DNA of 34,583 bases, taken from assembly GCF_040289485.1 (NCBI RefSeq), contig NZ_PSLG01000019.1, positions 1 to 34,583 of the forward strand, in the 5' to 3' direction. A program made the position numbers and the translations under genes. Every line of letters begins with the position of its first letter. The stretch's first letter is position 1. This DNA is from Thermoflexus sp040289485. Lineage in GTDB: Bacteria > Chloroflexota > Anaerolineae > Thermoflexales > Thermoflexaceae. Below are positions 24,191 to 31,876 of the stretch, piece after piece. The notes under the pieces are model-generated. The model was not told the DNA's origin, searched no databases, and saw only the letters and a program-made list of their open reading frames with translations.

Positions 24191-25126
24191 TTAGGCTGGC
24201 TGGAGGGCGGCCATGGTGCTGCGGATCAGCTGGACCGACCGCTCGAGCATGGCCCGTTCCTCCTCGGTGAGGGGGAGCTCGATGATCTGCTCCACGCCCT
24301 TGCGGCCCAGTTTCACCGGCACACCGAAGCAGATGTCATAGAGGCCATATTCGCCCTGCAGGTAGACCGAGCAGGGGACGATGAGTTTCTGGTCCTTCAG
24401 GATGGCCTCCACCATCTGGGCCACCGCCGCGCCGGGGGCGTAGTAGGCGCTGCCGGTCTTGAGGAGGCTGACGATCTCACCGCCGCCCTTGCGTGTGCGC
24501 TCCACGATGGCGTCGATCTTCTCCTTGGGCAGGAGCAGCGAGATGGGGATCCCGGCCACCGTGGTGAAGCGGACCATGGGCACCATCTCGTCGCCATGGC
24601 CGCCCAGCACCATGGCCTGGACGTTCTCCACGGCCACGTCCAGTTCCATGGCGATGAAGGTGCGCATCCGCGCGCTGTCCAGGACGCCAGCCTGGCCGAT
24701 GACCCGCTCCCGGGGGAGGCCGGAGAGCTTATAGGCCAGATAGGTCATGGTGTCCAGCGGGTTGGTCACCACGATGTGGATGGCATTGGGCGAGAGGGGC
24801 ACTGCCTTGTTGATCACGTCGCGGATGATGTTGGCGTTCACGTTGACCAGGTCCTCGCGGCTCATCCCGGGCTTGCGGGGGACCCCGGCGGTGATCACCA
24901 CCACGTCCGAGTTGGCCGTCGGCTCGTAGTCGGTGGTCCCGATAAGGCGGGTGTTATAACCCACAATGGGGCCGGCCTGCATGAGATCGAGGGCTTTCCC
25001 TTTGGGCATGCCTTCCGTTTGCGGGATGTCCACCAGGACGATGTCGCCGATCTCCCGCTCTGCCAGCCAGTGGGCGGTCGTCGCGCCCACGTTCCCCGCC
25101 CCCACGATCGTGATCTTCGGGCGCAT
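24191..25126 (-). CDS. mdh: Malate dehydrogenase (LDH-like)
   Basis: 311 residues. Interconverts malate and oxaloacetate with NAD in the citric acid cycle. KITIVGAGNVGATTAHWLAEREIGDIVLVDI is the NAD-binding fold, with Asp ending beta-2 for NAD. ITAGVPRKPGMSREDLVNVN has Arg where lactate dehydrogenases have Gln, the residue that selects oxaloacetate. GQAGVLDSARMRTFIA and VLGGHGDEMVPMVR supply the catalytic Asp and His. It resembles the tetrameric LDH-like MDHs known from Chloroflexus. AAGGAG precedes the ATG; a perfect TATAAT lies 42 bases upstream. Confidence 0.95.
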   Translation of the reverse strand: MRPKITIVGAGNVGATTAHWLAEREIGDIVLVDIPQTEGMPKGKALDLMQAGPIVGYNTRLIGTTDYEPTANSDVVVITAGVPRKPGMSREDLVNVNANIIRDVINKAVPLSPNAIHIVVTNPLDTMTYLAYKLSGLPRERVIGQAGVLDSARMRTFIAMELDVAVENVQAMVLGGHGDEMVPMVRFTTVAGIPISLLLPKEKIDAIVERTRKGGGEIVSLLKTGSAYYAPGAAVAQMVEAILKDQKLIVPCSVYLQGEYGLYDICFGVPVKLGRKGVEQIIELPLTEEERAMLERSVQLIRSTMAALQPA

Positions 25127-25167
25127 GGCATGCTCCTTCCGGTCGGGTGGTCAGGTCGCTCACAAAC

Positions 25168-25173
25168 ATTATA
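25168..25173 (-). promoter_or_regulatory. -10 element of mdh
   Basis: Perfect TATAAT on the minus strand. I cannot see a matching -35 at 16-18 bases. Confidence 0.6.
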
Positions 25174-25230
25174 GCCAGCTCCAAGGGAGACGGGACGCTC
25201 TGCGGGGGCGGCGAGCCCCAGTGTTGGGTT

Positions 25231-25236
25231 TAAAAT
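25231..25236 (+). promoter_or_regulatory. Possible -10 of the ABC ATPase gene
   Basis: TAAAAT in a short AT-rich stretch, 46 bases before the ATG. No recognisable -35. Confidence 0.3.
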
Positions 25237-25282
25237 AACGAAGGCCCGCGCGGGGACATCCAGGCCAGCGACGGAGGGGAAG

Positions 25283-26581
25283 ATGGGCGCCGAGGCGCTG
25301 GTGGAAGTGCGCAACGTCTCTAAGATCTACGGGCGGCCGCCGCGACAAGTGGTGGCCGTTGAACGGGTCTCCTTCGAGATCCGTCCGGGGGAGTTCGTGG
25401 CCCTCCTGGGCCCCTCCGGCTGCGGCAAATCCACGTTGCTGCGCATGATCACCGGCCTGGCCCAGCCCAGCGAGGGGGAGATCCGGTATCGGGGCCGCCC
25501 CCTGCGGGGGATCAACCCCTATGCCACCATTGTCTTCCAGACCTTCGCCCTCTACCCGTGGCTCACCGTCCTGGGGAATGTGGAACTGGCCCTCAAAGCC
25601 CGTGGGGTGCCCCCTCCCCGGCGGCGGGAACGGGCCCTGGAACTGATCGACCTGGTGGGCCTGGACGGCTTCGAGCACGCTTATCCCCGTGAGCTCTCCG
25701 GCGGGATGCGGCAGAAGGTCGGTTTCGCCCGCGCCCTGGCCGCCGAGCCGGAACTGCTGTGCCTGGACGAGCCCTTCTCGGCCCTGGACGTGCTCTCGGC
25801 GGAGGCCCTCCGGGGCGAACTGATGGAACTCTGGCTCTCCAAACGCCTCCCCATCCAGGCCATCCTCATGGTCACCCACAACATCGAGGAGGCCGTCTGG
25901 ATGGCCGATCGCCTGATCCTCATGGACAAGGACCCCGGCCGCGTCATCGCCGAACTGGAGGTCCGCCTCCCCCACCCCCGCCGCCGCAAGGACCCTTACT
26001 TCCAGGCGACGGTGGACCGGGTCTACGCCACCATTGCGGGTCGGACGGAGGAGCAGGTGCCCGGGAAGCGGCCGGGGGAGCCCGGGCGAGCCTATCGGAT
26101 GCCGGAGGCCCGCATCAACGCAGTGGCCGGTCTGACGGAGAAGCTTCTGGAAGAAGGCGGCTGGGCCGACCTCTACCGGCTGGCCGAGGAGTTGCGCTAC
26201 GAACTGGACGACCTGTTGACCATCGTGGAGGCGGCGGAACTGCTCGGCTTCGTGAAGGTGGCCGAGGGTGACATCACCCTCACCCCCCTCGGCGAGGCCT
26301 TCGCCGAAGCCAACATCCTGGCCCGCAAGGAGATCGTGGCCGGGCGCATCCTGCGCCTGCCCATCATCCGTTGGATCTACGAGACCCTCCACGCCGACGA
26401 CGACGGCCGGGTCAGCGCCGATTACTTCCGGGAGCAATTGCAGCTGGACTTCACCCCCGAGGAGGCGGAGCGGCAACTGGAGATCGCCATCCACTGGGGC
26501 CGCTACGCGGAGTTGTTCGCCTACGACGAGGACGCCGACGAACTGTTCCTGGAGGAGATCCCCGCCCCCGCGGTGGAGTGA
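25283..26581 (+). CDS. ABC transporter ATPase (nitrate/sulfonate type) with C-terminal AAA-associated domain
   Basis: 432 residues, two parts. Residues 1-260 are a complete ABC ATPase: Walker A GPSGCGKST, Q-loop VFQTFALYPW, signature LSGGMRQKVGFARAL, Walker B LLCLDEPFSALD, switch VTHNIEEAV. This group drives uptake of nitrate, sulfonates, taurine or related anions. Residues about 285-430 (MPEARINAVAGLTEKLLEEGGWADLYRLAEELRYELDDLLTIVEAAELLGF) form the AAA_assoc_C domain, a winged-helix-like extra found on a subset of these ATPases. No permease or binding-protein gene is nearby, so the partner is encoded elsewhere. The gene is divergent from mdh and converges with tkt. Confidence 0.9.
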   Translation: MGAEALVEVRNVSKIYGRPPRQVVAVERVSFEIRPGEFVALLGPSGCGKSTLLRMITGLAQPSEGEIRYRGRPLRGINPYATIVFQTFALYPWLTVLGNVELALKARGVPPPRRRERALELIDLVGLDGFEHAYPRELSGGMRQKVGFARALAAEPELLCLDEPFSALDVLSAEALRGELMELWLSKRLPIQAILMVTHNIEEAVWMADRLILMDKDPGRVIAELEVRLPHPRRRKDPYFQATVDRVYATIAGRTEEQVPGKRPGEPGRAYRMPEARINAVAGLTEKLLEEGGWADLYRLAEELRYELDDLLTIVEAAELLGFVKVAEGDITLTPLGEAFAEANILARKEIVAGRILRLPIIRWIYETLHADDDGRVSADYFREQLQLDFTPEEAERQLEIAIHWGRYAELFAYDEDADELFLEEIPAPAVE

Positions 26582-26599
26582 GGGCGGCCCCGCCCTCAC
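26578..26599. terminator. Perfect palindrome across two convergent stop codons
   Basis: GTGAGGGCGG and CCGCCCTCAC with a two-base loop. The ABC stop (26579-26581) and the transketolase stop (26596-26598) both lie in its arms. Likely two-way terminator or mRNA end, although neither strand has a T-run. Confidence 0.5.
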
Positions 26600-28629
26600 G
26601 ATCGGCCCAGCAGACGACGGGCGGCGTCCACCACGCGCTCCACAGTGAACCCCAGGCGGCGGTAGACCTCGGGATAAGGGGCCGAGGCCCCGAAGCGCTC
26701 CAGGCCGACGACCGCCTCGGCGTAGCGGAACCAGCCGTCCGGGACGCCGGCCTCCACGGCCAGGCGGGGGATCCCCGGCGGCAACACCGACCGGCGGTAG
26801 TCCTCCGGCTGGGCCTCGAAGATCTCCCAGCAGGGCATGCTCACCACCCGGGTGGGGATCCCTTCCGCCTCCAGAACCCGGCGGGCCTCCACGGCCAGGG
26901 CCACCTCCGAGCCGGTGGCAATCAGGACCAGGGCTGGGGGCAAGCGCCCGGCCTCGGCGAGGATGTAGGCGCCCCGATGCAGGCCCTCCGCCGGCCCCCA
27001 CCCCTCCCCCGCCCGGTCTAGCACCGGCACCTTCTGCCGGGTCAGGATCAGGGCCACCGGACCGTCCGTCCGCCGCAGGGCGGCCTTCCAGGCCTCGGCC
27101 GTCTCGTTGGCGTCCGCGGGACGGATCACCCAGAGATTCGGGATCGCCCGCAGGGCGGCCAGGTGCTCCACCGGCTGGTGGGTAGGTCCATCTTCCCCCA
27201 CGGCGATGCTGTCGTGGGTGAAGACGTAGATCACCGGCCGCCGCATCAGGGCCGCCAGGCGGATGGCCGGCCGCATATAGTCGCTGAACACCAAGAAGGT
27301 CCCCCCGTAAACCCGCCATGGTCCATAGAGGCTCATCCCGTTCAGGATGGCCCCCATGGCGTGCTCGCGCACCCCGAAGTGGATGTTGCGCCCGGAGAAA
27401 TCCCCCCGCCGGATGGGTGGGAAGCCGTGCAGGTAGGTTTGGGTGGACTCCATCAGGTCCGCGCTGCCGCCCACCAGATGGGGGATCACCCGGGCCAGGG
27501 CGTTGAGGACCTTCCCGGAGGCCGCGCGGGTGGCCATGCCATCGGCTGAGGGTGGGAAGATCGGGACGGCCTCCTCCCACCCCTCGGGGAGTTCGCCGCG
27601 CCACCAGCGCTCCCATTCCGCCGCCAGGTCCGGGTGGGCCTCCGTGTAGCGGGCGAAGGTCGCCCGCCACTCGGCCTCCCATCCCGCCCCCAGGTCGACC
27701 AGGGCCCGCATGTGGGCGTAGACGGCCTCGGGCACGTGGAAGGGTGGCTCCGTCGGCCAGCCGAGCCGCTCCTTGGTCCGGCGCACCTCTTCGGCGCCGA
27801 GGGGCGCGCCGTGGGCTTCCGCCTTGTCTTGTTTGTGGGGGCTGCCGTAGGCGAGGTGGGTGTGGCAGACGATCAGGGTGGGCCGGTCGCCTGCCCGCTG
27901 GGCCTCGGCCAGGGCCTGGGCCACGGCCGCCCGATCGTGGCCGTCCACCTCCAACACCTGCCAGCCGTAGGCCCGGAAGCGGGCGGCCACGTCCTCGGTG
28001 AAGGCGAGGTCCGTGGGTCCGTCGATGGAGACCTCGTTGTCGTCGTAAAGGACGATGAGGTTGCCCAGCCCCCAGTGGCCGGCTAGGGAGGCGGCCTCGT
28101 GGGAGATGCCTTCCATCATGTCGCCGTCGGAGGCGATGACGTAAACGAAATGGTCGACCACGGGGAAGCCCGGGCGGTTGAAGCGCTCGGCCAGCATGCG
28201 GGCGGCCAGGGCCATCCCCACCCCGACGCCGAACCCCTGGCCCAGGGGCCCCGTGGTGACCTCCACCCCGCGGTGCGGGTCGTATTCTGGGTGCCCCGGT
28301 GTGGCGCTGCCCCACTGACGGAAGCGCCGGATCTCCTCCATGGGCATGTCGTAGCCCGAAAGGTGCAGCAGCGCGTAAAGCAGCATCGAGCCGTGGCCGG
28401 CCGAGAGGACGAACCGATCGCGGTTGGGCCACAGGGGGTTGCGGGGGTTGTGGCGCATGAAATAGCGCCACAGCACGTAGGCGGCATCCGCCATCCCCAT
28501 CGGCATTCCAGGGTGGCCCGAGCGCGCCTGTTCCACCGCGTCCATGGCCAGGGCGCGGATGGCGTTCACACACAGGGCATCCCGTTCGGGGTCCATCGGT
28601 GGGACCTCGCCGCGGCGCATCGCACCCAT
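26596..28629 (-). CDS. tkt: Transketolase
   Basis: 677 residues from ATG 28629, placed after GAGGAG; an upstream ATG at 28668 lacks a ribosome site and falls at the likely transcription start. Transfers two-carbon units between sugar phosphates in the pentose phosphate pathway, using thiamine diphosphate. GHPGMPMGMADAAYVLWRYFM and GPLGQGFGVGVGMALA lead to the ThDP motif DGDMMEGISHEAA...LIVLYDDNEVSIDG. The pyrimidine domain has THDSIAVGEDGPTHQPVEHLAALR with the catalytic Glu region at about residue 400. The C-terminal domain completes a normal-length enzyme. TAGGAT at 28667-28672 is a likely -10. Confidence 0.95.
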   Translation of the reverse strand: MGAMRRGEVPPMDPERDALCVNAIRALAMDAVEQARSGHPGMPMGMADAAYVLWRYFMRHNPRNPLWPNRDRFVLSAGHGSMLLYALLHLSGYDMPMEEIRRFRQWGSATPGHPEYDPHRGVEVTTGPLGQGFGVGVGMALAARMLAERFNRPGFPVVDHFVYVIASDGDMMEGISHEAASLAGHWGLGNLIVLYDDNEVSIDGPTDLAFTEDVAARFRAYGWQVLEVDGHDRAAVAQALAEAQRAGDRPTLIVCHTHLAYGSPHKQDKAEAHGAPLGAEEVRRTKERLGWPTEPPFHVPEAVYAHMRALVDLGAGWEAEWRATFARYTEAHPDLAAEWERWWRGELPEGWEEAVPIFPPSADGMATRAASGKVLNALARVIPHLVGGSADLMESTQTYLHGFPPIRRGDFSGRNIHFGVREHAMGAILNGMSLYGPWRVYGGTFLVFSDYMRPAIRLAALMRRPVIYVFTHDSIAVGEDGPTHQPVEHLAALRAIPNLWVIRPADANETAEAWKAALRRTDGPVALILTRQKVPVLDRAGEGWGPAEGLHRGAYILAEAGRLPPALVLIATGSEVALAVEARRVLEAEGIPTRVVSMPCWEIFEAQPEDYRRSVLPPGIPRLAVEAGVPDGWFRYAEAVVGLERFGASAPYPEVYRRLGFTVERVVDAARRLLGRS

Positions 28630-28666
28630 CAATTGCACTCCTCGTGCGCGGTTTTTCAAAGACTTC

Positions 28667-28672
28667 ATCCTA
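28667..28672 (-). promoter_or_regulatory. Candidate -10 of tkt
   Basis: TAGGAT on the minus strand, 38 bases before the chosen ATG. A perfect TTGACA (28704-28709) lies upstream but 31 bases away, too far to be its -35. Confidence 0.4.
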
Positions 28673-28704
28673 CCACAGAAGCGAGCGGCCAGGAGAGGTC
28701 GATG

Positions 28705-28941
28705 TCAACCCAGCCGGCGGGAGGCTGGCGGCCGGGGTGCGGGCGGGAGGCCTGCGGAGAGCCCCAGCAAGGCGCCCAGGGCGATGGCGGCTATAGCCTC
28801 CCACAGAGGGAGGGGGAGGCCGGAGACCAGGGAGAAGAGCCAGGCCACGAACAAACCTAGGACTGCCCCGCTGAGGACCAGAAGGGGTCGGGCCCAGCGG
28901 GTCCGGAACGTCGCGGGCGGGGGCTCGGGCTGGGCGTCCAT
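28705..28941 (-). CDS. Small predicted membrane protein
   Basis: 78 residues. A charged, proline-rich N-terminus (about 17 residues) is followed by two hydrophobic helices, PLLVLSGAVLGLFVAWLFSLV and LWEAIAAIALGALLGLSAGLP, then a basic C-terminus. No family is recognised. The start has only a weak ribosome site (GGTGA), and the gene follows the terminator after tRNA-Arg without a visible promoter. Coding is supported by the two well-formed helices and G/C third positions but is not certain. Confidence 0.5.
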   Translation of the reverse strand: MDAQPEPPPATFRTRWARPLLVLSGAVLGLFVAWLFSLVSGLPLPLWEAIAAIALGALLGLSAGLPPAPRPPASRRLG

Positions 28942-28976
28942 GTTTCACCGGATGGAGCGAGGCTTTCCCGTAGCAG

Positions 28977-29007
28977 AAAAAGGCGGTGTGAGGGTTTCCC
29001 CCACACC
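28977..29007 (-). terminator. Intrinsic terminator after tRNA-Arg
   Basis: Stem of 10 pairs (GGTGTGGGGG/CCCTCACACC, one G-U) with an AAA loop, then GCC and five T on the minus strand. Ends the rocD/tRNA transcript. Confidence 0.85.
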
Positions 29008-29014
29008 GACGGGA

Positions 29015-29091
29015 TGGCGCCCCCGGCGCGACTCGAACGCGCAACCACTGGATCCGAAGTCCAGCGCTCTATCCCATTGAGCTACGGGGGC
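29015..29091 (-). tRNA. tRNA-Arg (anticodon TCG)
   Basis: 77 bases including an encoded CCA. Acceptor GCCCCCG/CGGGGGC with G73, D-arm GCTC...GAGC, anticodon arm CTGGA-CTTCGGA-TCCAG (anticodon TCG, reads CGA and possibly other CGN), T-arm GCGCG-TTCGAGT-CGCGC. All stems pair fully. T8 is present. Confidence 0.95.
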
Positions 29092-29103
29092 CCGTCCTCC
29101 AGG

Positions 29104-29177
29104 GGAGGGCGACGGGGATCGAACCCGCGGCCTCCTGATCCACAGTCAGGCGCTCTAGCCACTGAGCTACGCCCTCC
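29104..29177 (-). tRNA. tRNA-His (anticodon GTG)
   Basis: 74 bases counting the encoded extra G at position -1, opposite C73, the identity pair of tRNA-His. Acceptor GAGGGCG/CGCCCTC, anticodon arm CCTGA-CTGTGGA-TCAGG, T-arm GCGGG-TTCGATC-CCCGT. The 3' CCA is not encoded (CCT follows). It is 12 bases upstream of tRNA-Arg and presumably co-transcribed. Confidence 0.95.
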
Positions 29178-29232
29178 GTGCGCTTTTTCATTTTACCGTG
29201 ATCGCGCGCTACTGGCAACCCCGGGCTTCTCC

Positions 29233-30450
29233 TCAGGCTTCGAAGACCGCCTGGATCTGGTCCAGGGCCCAGTTGAGATCCTCCTGGGCGATGATCAGCG
29301 GCGGGGCGAAGCGCAGGATGTGCTCGTGGGTCTCCTTGACCAGGACCCCCCGTTCCTTCAGGGCCTCGGCGAAGCGCCGGGCCCCGCCCGCCTCCGGGCG
29401 CAGTTCGATGCCGATGAGCAGCCCCCGCCCGCGCACCTCTTGGATGAAGGGGCTCCGGATGGACCGCAGGCGTCGCAGGGCGTGTTCCCCGAGGGCCGCC
29501 GCCCGCTCCGGCAGCCTCTCCTCCACGATCACCCGCAGGGCCTCCCGGGCCACGGCGCAGGCCAGCGGATTGCCCCCGAAGGTGCTCCCGTGATCGCCGG
29601 GCCGGAAGACCCCCAGGATCTGCCGAGAGGAGACCACGGCCGAGATGGGCAGCACGCCGCCGCCCAGGGCCTTGCCCAGGATCACCATGTCGGGCCGCAC
29701 GTCCTCCCACCAGGAGGCCAGGAGCCGCCCGGTGCGCCCCAGGCCGGTTTGGATCTCGTCGGCAATGAAGAGGACGTTGTGGCGGCGGCAGATCTCGGCC
29801 GCCTGGGCCAGGTAGCCGGGCGGCGGCACCCGCACACCCCCCTCGCCCTGGATCGGCTCCACCAGGAAGGCCACCGTGTTCGGCGTGATGGCCCGCTCCA
29901 GGGCCTCCGCATCTCCATAGGGGATGATCACGAAGCCGGGGGTGTAGGGGCCGAAGTCCTCCCGGTATTGGGGGACGGTGGAGAAGCTGATGATGGTGGT
30001 GGTCCGGCCGTGGAAGTTCCCCTCGCAGACGATGATCTCGGCCTTCCCTGGGGGGACGCCTTTCACGCGATAGCCCCACTTGCGCGCCGTCTTGATGGCG
30101 GTTTCCACGGCCTCGGCCCCCGTGTTCATGGGCAGGGCCATTTCGTAACCCAGCAACTCGCACAGTTCCTTGAGGAAGGGACCGATCTGGTCGTTCCGGA
30201 ACGCCCGCGAGGTCAACGTCACCCGCTGGGCCTGCTCCATCAGCGCCCGGATGATCCGCGGGTGCCGGTGCCCCTGGTTCAGGGCAGAATAGCCGCTCAG
30301 GGCGTCAAGATAGCGCCGCCCCTCCACGTCGTAGACCCACACCCCTTCCGCCCAGGCGATGACCACGTCGATGGGCTTGTAGTTGGGGGCGCTGTAGGTG
30401 TCCTCCATCTCGATGTAGTCAGCGGAGCGCAGGATCGTCGGCGTCGTCAT
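29233..30450 (-). CDS. rocD: Ornithine aminotransferase (class III)
   Basis: 405 residues. Converts ornithine and 2-oxoglutarate to glutamate semialdehyde and glutamate, using PLP. MNTGAEAVETAIKTARKWGYRVKG, NFHGRTTTIISFSTVPQYREDFGP, FLVEPIQGEGGV, IADEIQTGLGRTG and Lys260 in LGKALGGG are typical of RocD rather than acetylornithine aminotransferase; NYKPIDVVIAWAEGVWVYDVEG near the start is also characteristic. CAGGAGG precedes the ATG. It lies 56 bases after thiI with no clear promoter, and two tRNA genes follow on the same strand before a terminator. The window does not show an arginine-degradation operon. Confidence 0.92.
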   Translation of the reverse strand: MTTPTILRSADYIEMEDTYSAPNYKPIDVVIAWAEGVWVYDVEGRRYLDALSGYSALNQGHRHPRIIRALMEQAQRVTLTSRAFRNDQIGPFLKELCELLGYEMALPMNTGAEAVETAIKTARKWGYRVKGVPPGKAEIIVCEGNFHGRTTTIISFSTVPQYREDFGPYTPGFVIIPYGDAEALERAITPNTVAFLVEPIQGEGGVRVPPPGYLAQAAEICRRHNVLFIADEIQTGLGRTGRLLASWWEDVRPDMVILGKALGGGVLPISAVVSSRQILGVFRPGDHGSTFGGNPLACAVAREALRVIVEERLPERAAALGEHALRRLRSIRSPFIQEVRGRGLLIGIELRPEAGGARRFAEALKERGVLVKETHEHILRFAPPLIIAQEDLNWALDQIQAVFEA

Positions 30451-30506
30451 AGGAGCCTCCTGGGAAGATGTCCGCCCTTGCGACGGCGTCCTTCAAGAAG
30501 GGCCGG

Positions 30507-31727
30507 CTAGGCCCCACGCGGGTGCTCGGATCCGTGGGCGTCGGGCAGCAGCACCGACGCCGCCTCGCCCACAGGCACACGCATCGCCTGGTCCAGGGCC
30601 TGGCGGACCAGCGCCTCGATCTCCACGCGGGCCTCTATCTCCCGCACCGCCTCCACCGACGGGCGGGTGACCACCTTCGGTGGCATCAGGAACTGACAGC
30701 ATTCCTCCCCCGGCATGATCGAGAGGTCATAAGTCCCGATGGCCCGGGCCCGCTCGATGATCTCCACCTTGTCCATCCCGATCAGCGGCCGCAGGATCGG
30801 CATCGTCGCCGCGTCTTCGATGGCCGCCAGGCTCTCCAGCGTCTGGGAGGCCACCTGGCCCAGGGAGTCGCCGGTCACCAGCGCCAGGCCGCCCTCCCGG
30901 CGGGTCAGTTCCTCAGCCACCCGGACCATCAGCCGGCGGTAAAGGATCAGCCGGTAAGGGGCAGGGGCTGCCAGGACGATGGCCCGCTGTGGCTCCCCGA
31001 TGGGGACGATGTGGAGCCAGGGGGCCATGCCGTAGGGGCGCAGGCGCCGGACGATGGCTGTCGCCTTGGCCTCCGAGGCCGCCCAGTCCCCGAAGGGGCC
31101 GCTATGAAAGTGGATGGGGATCACCTCGCAGCCCCGCTTCAGCATGAAATAGCCCGCCACTGGGGAATCGATGCCCCCCGAGAGGAGCAGGCCCACCCGG
31201 CCGCTCACCCCCACCGGGAGCCCACCGGGCCCCCGATGCCGGGCGAAGGAAACCAGAGCCGTGTTGTAGGCGATCTCGATGTAAGCCTCCCACGCGGGCT
31301 CGGAGAGGTTCACCCGCCATCCGGTCTGGCGCTGGACGGCCGCCCCGATGTGCCGTTCGATCTCCTGGGAGGTGAAGGGGAACGATTTGTCGGCCCGGGA
31401 GGCCCGGATGCGGAAGGAAGGGACCGGCTCGGAGGGCAGATGGCGCAGCACGATCTCCGTCAAGGTGGCCAGGTCCTTGGGGGCGGGGATGGTCGGGGCG
31501 AAGTAGGCGATGCCGAAGACCGTGCGCAGGCGCTCCACCCACGCGGTCTCCGGGATGGGGCGTGGCAGGCGGACCAGCAACCGCCCCGGGAGGCGCTCCA
31601 CCGAGGCCGGCCCGACGTCCTGCAGCCGCTCCTGGATCCGCCGGGCCAGGGTCCGCTCGAAGAACCCCCGGTTGTGGCCTTTCAGGCCGATCTCGGCGTA
31701 ATGCACCACCGCATACCGGCTTTCCAT
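30507..31727 (-). CDS. thiI: tRNA 4-thiouridine synthase ThiI (no rhodanese domain)
   Basis: 406 residues from ATG 31727 (GGGAGGGAGG upstream); open frame before this is the terminator and tRNA-Val. ThiI adenylates U8 of tRNA and brings in sulfur. N-terminal ferredoxin-like and THUMP domains (AVVHYAEIGLKGHNRGFFERTL; SFRIRASRADKSFPFTSQEIERHIGAAV) bind tRNA. The PP-loop is VGLLLSGGIDSPVAGYFML. MPGEECCQFLMPP holds the cysteine that matches the catalytic Cys344 of E. coli. The length fits the Bacillus-type enzyme, which uses a separate sulfur carrier. It stands directly downstream of a tRNA gene and its terminator and has no visible promoter of its own. Confidence 0.92.
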   Translation of the reverse strand: MESRYAVVHYAEIGLKGHNRGFFERTLARRIQERLQDVGPASVERLPGRLLVRLPRPIPETAWVERLRTVFGIAYFAPTIPAPKDLATLTEIVLRHLPSEPVPSFRIRASRADKSFPFTSQEIERHIGAAVQRQTGWRVNLSEPAWEAYIEIAYNTALVSFARHRGPGGLPVGVSGRVGLLLSGGIDSPVAGYFMLKRGCEVIPIHFHSGPFGDWAASEAKATAIVRRLRPYGMAPWLHIVPIGEPQRAIVLAAPAPYRLILYRRLMVRVAEELTRREGGLALVTGDSLGQVASQTLESLAAIEDAATMPILRPLIGMDKVEIIERARAIGTYDLSIMPGEECCQFLMPPKVVTRPSVEAVREIEARVEIEALVRQALDQAMRVPVGEAASVLLPDAHGSEHPRGA

Positions 31728-31760
31728 AAATATCCTCCCTCCCGATCCCTTCGGGCGGCC

Positions 31761-31792
31761 AAAAAGGGGCGCGCTCGCTACCACGCGCCCCC
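31761..31792 (-). terminator. Intrinsic terminator between tRNA-Val and thiI
   Basis: GGGGCGCG and CGCGCCCC pair over a 10-base loop and are followed by five T on the minus strand. It sits 11 bases after the tRNA-Val 3' end and 33 bases before the thiI ATG. Confidence 0.88.
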
Positions 31793-31803
31793 TCCACCGG
31801 CAA

Positions 31804-31876
31804 TGGGCGAGGCAGGACTCGAACCTGCGGCCCTCCGCTTGTAAGGCGGATGCTCTCACCCCTGAGCTACTCGCCC
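31804..31876 (-). tRNA. tRNA-Val (anticodon TAC)
   Basis: 73 bases without CCA (TTG follows). Acceptor GGGCGAG/CTCGCCC with A73, D-arm GCTC...GAGC, anticodon arm TCCGC-CTTACAA-GCGGA, T-arm GCAGG-TTCGAGT-CCTGC. T8 is present. The first 10 bases of the tRNA are also the last bases of pth, including its TAG stop (tRNA positions 8-10). Confidence 0.95.

Noticed and set aside
25169..28573. A 1134-codon open frame on the minus strand
   Set aside because: It runs opposite the ABC ATPase and in another frame of transketolase; composition is that of a shadow.
28673..28709. TTGACA (28704-28709) as the -35 of transketolase
   Set aside because: It is 31 bases from the likely -10, much too far for one sigma-70 promoter.
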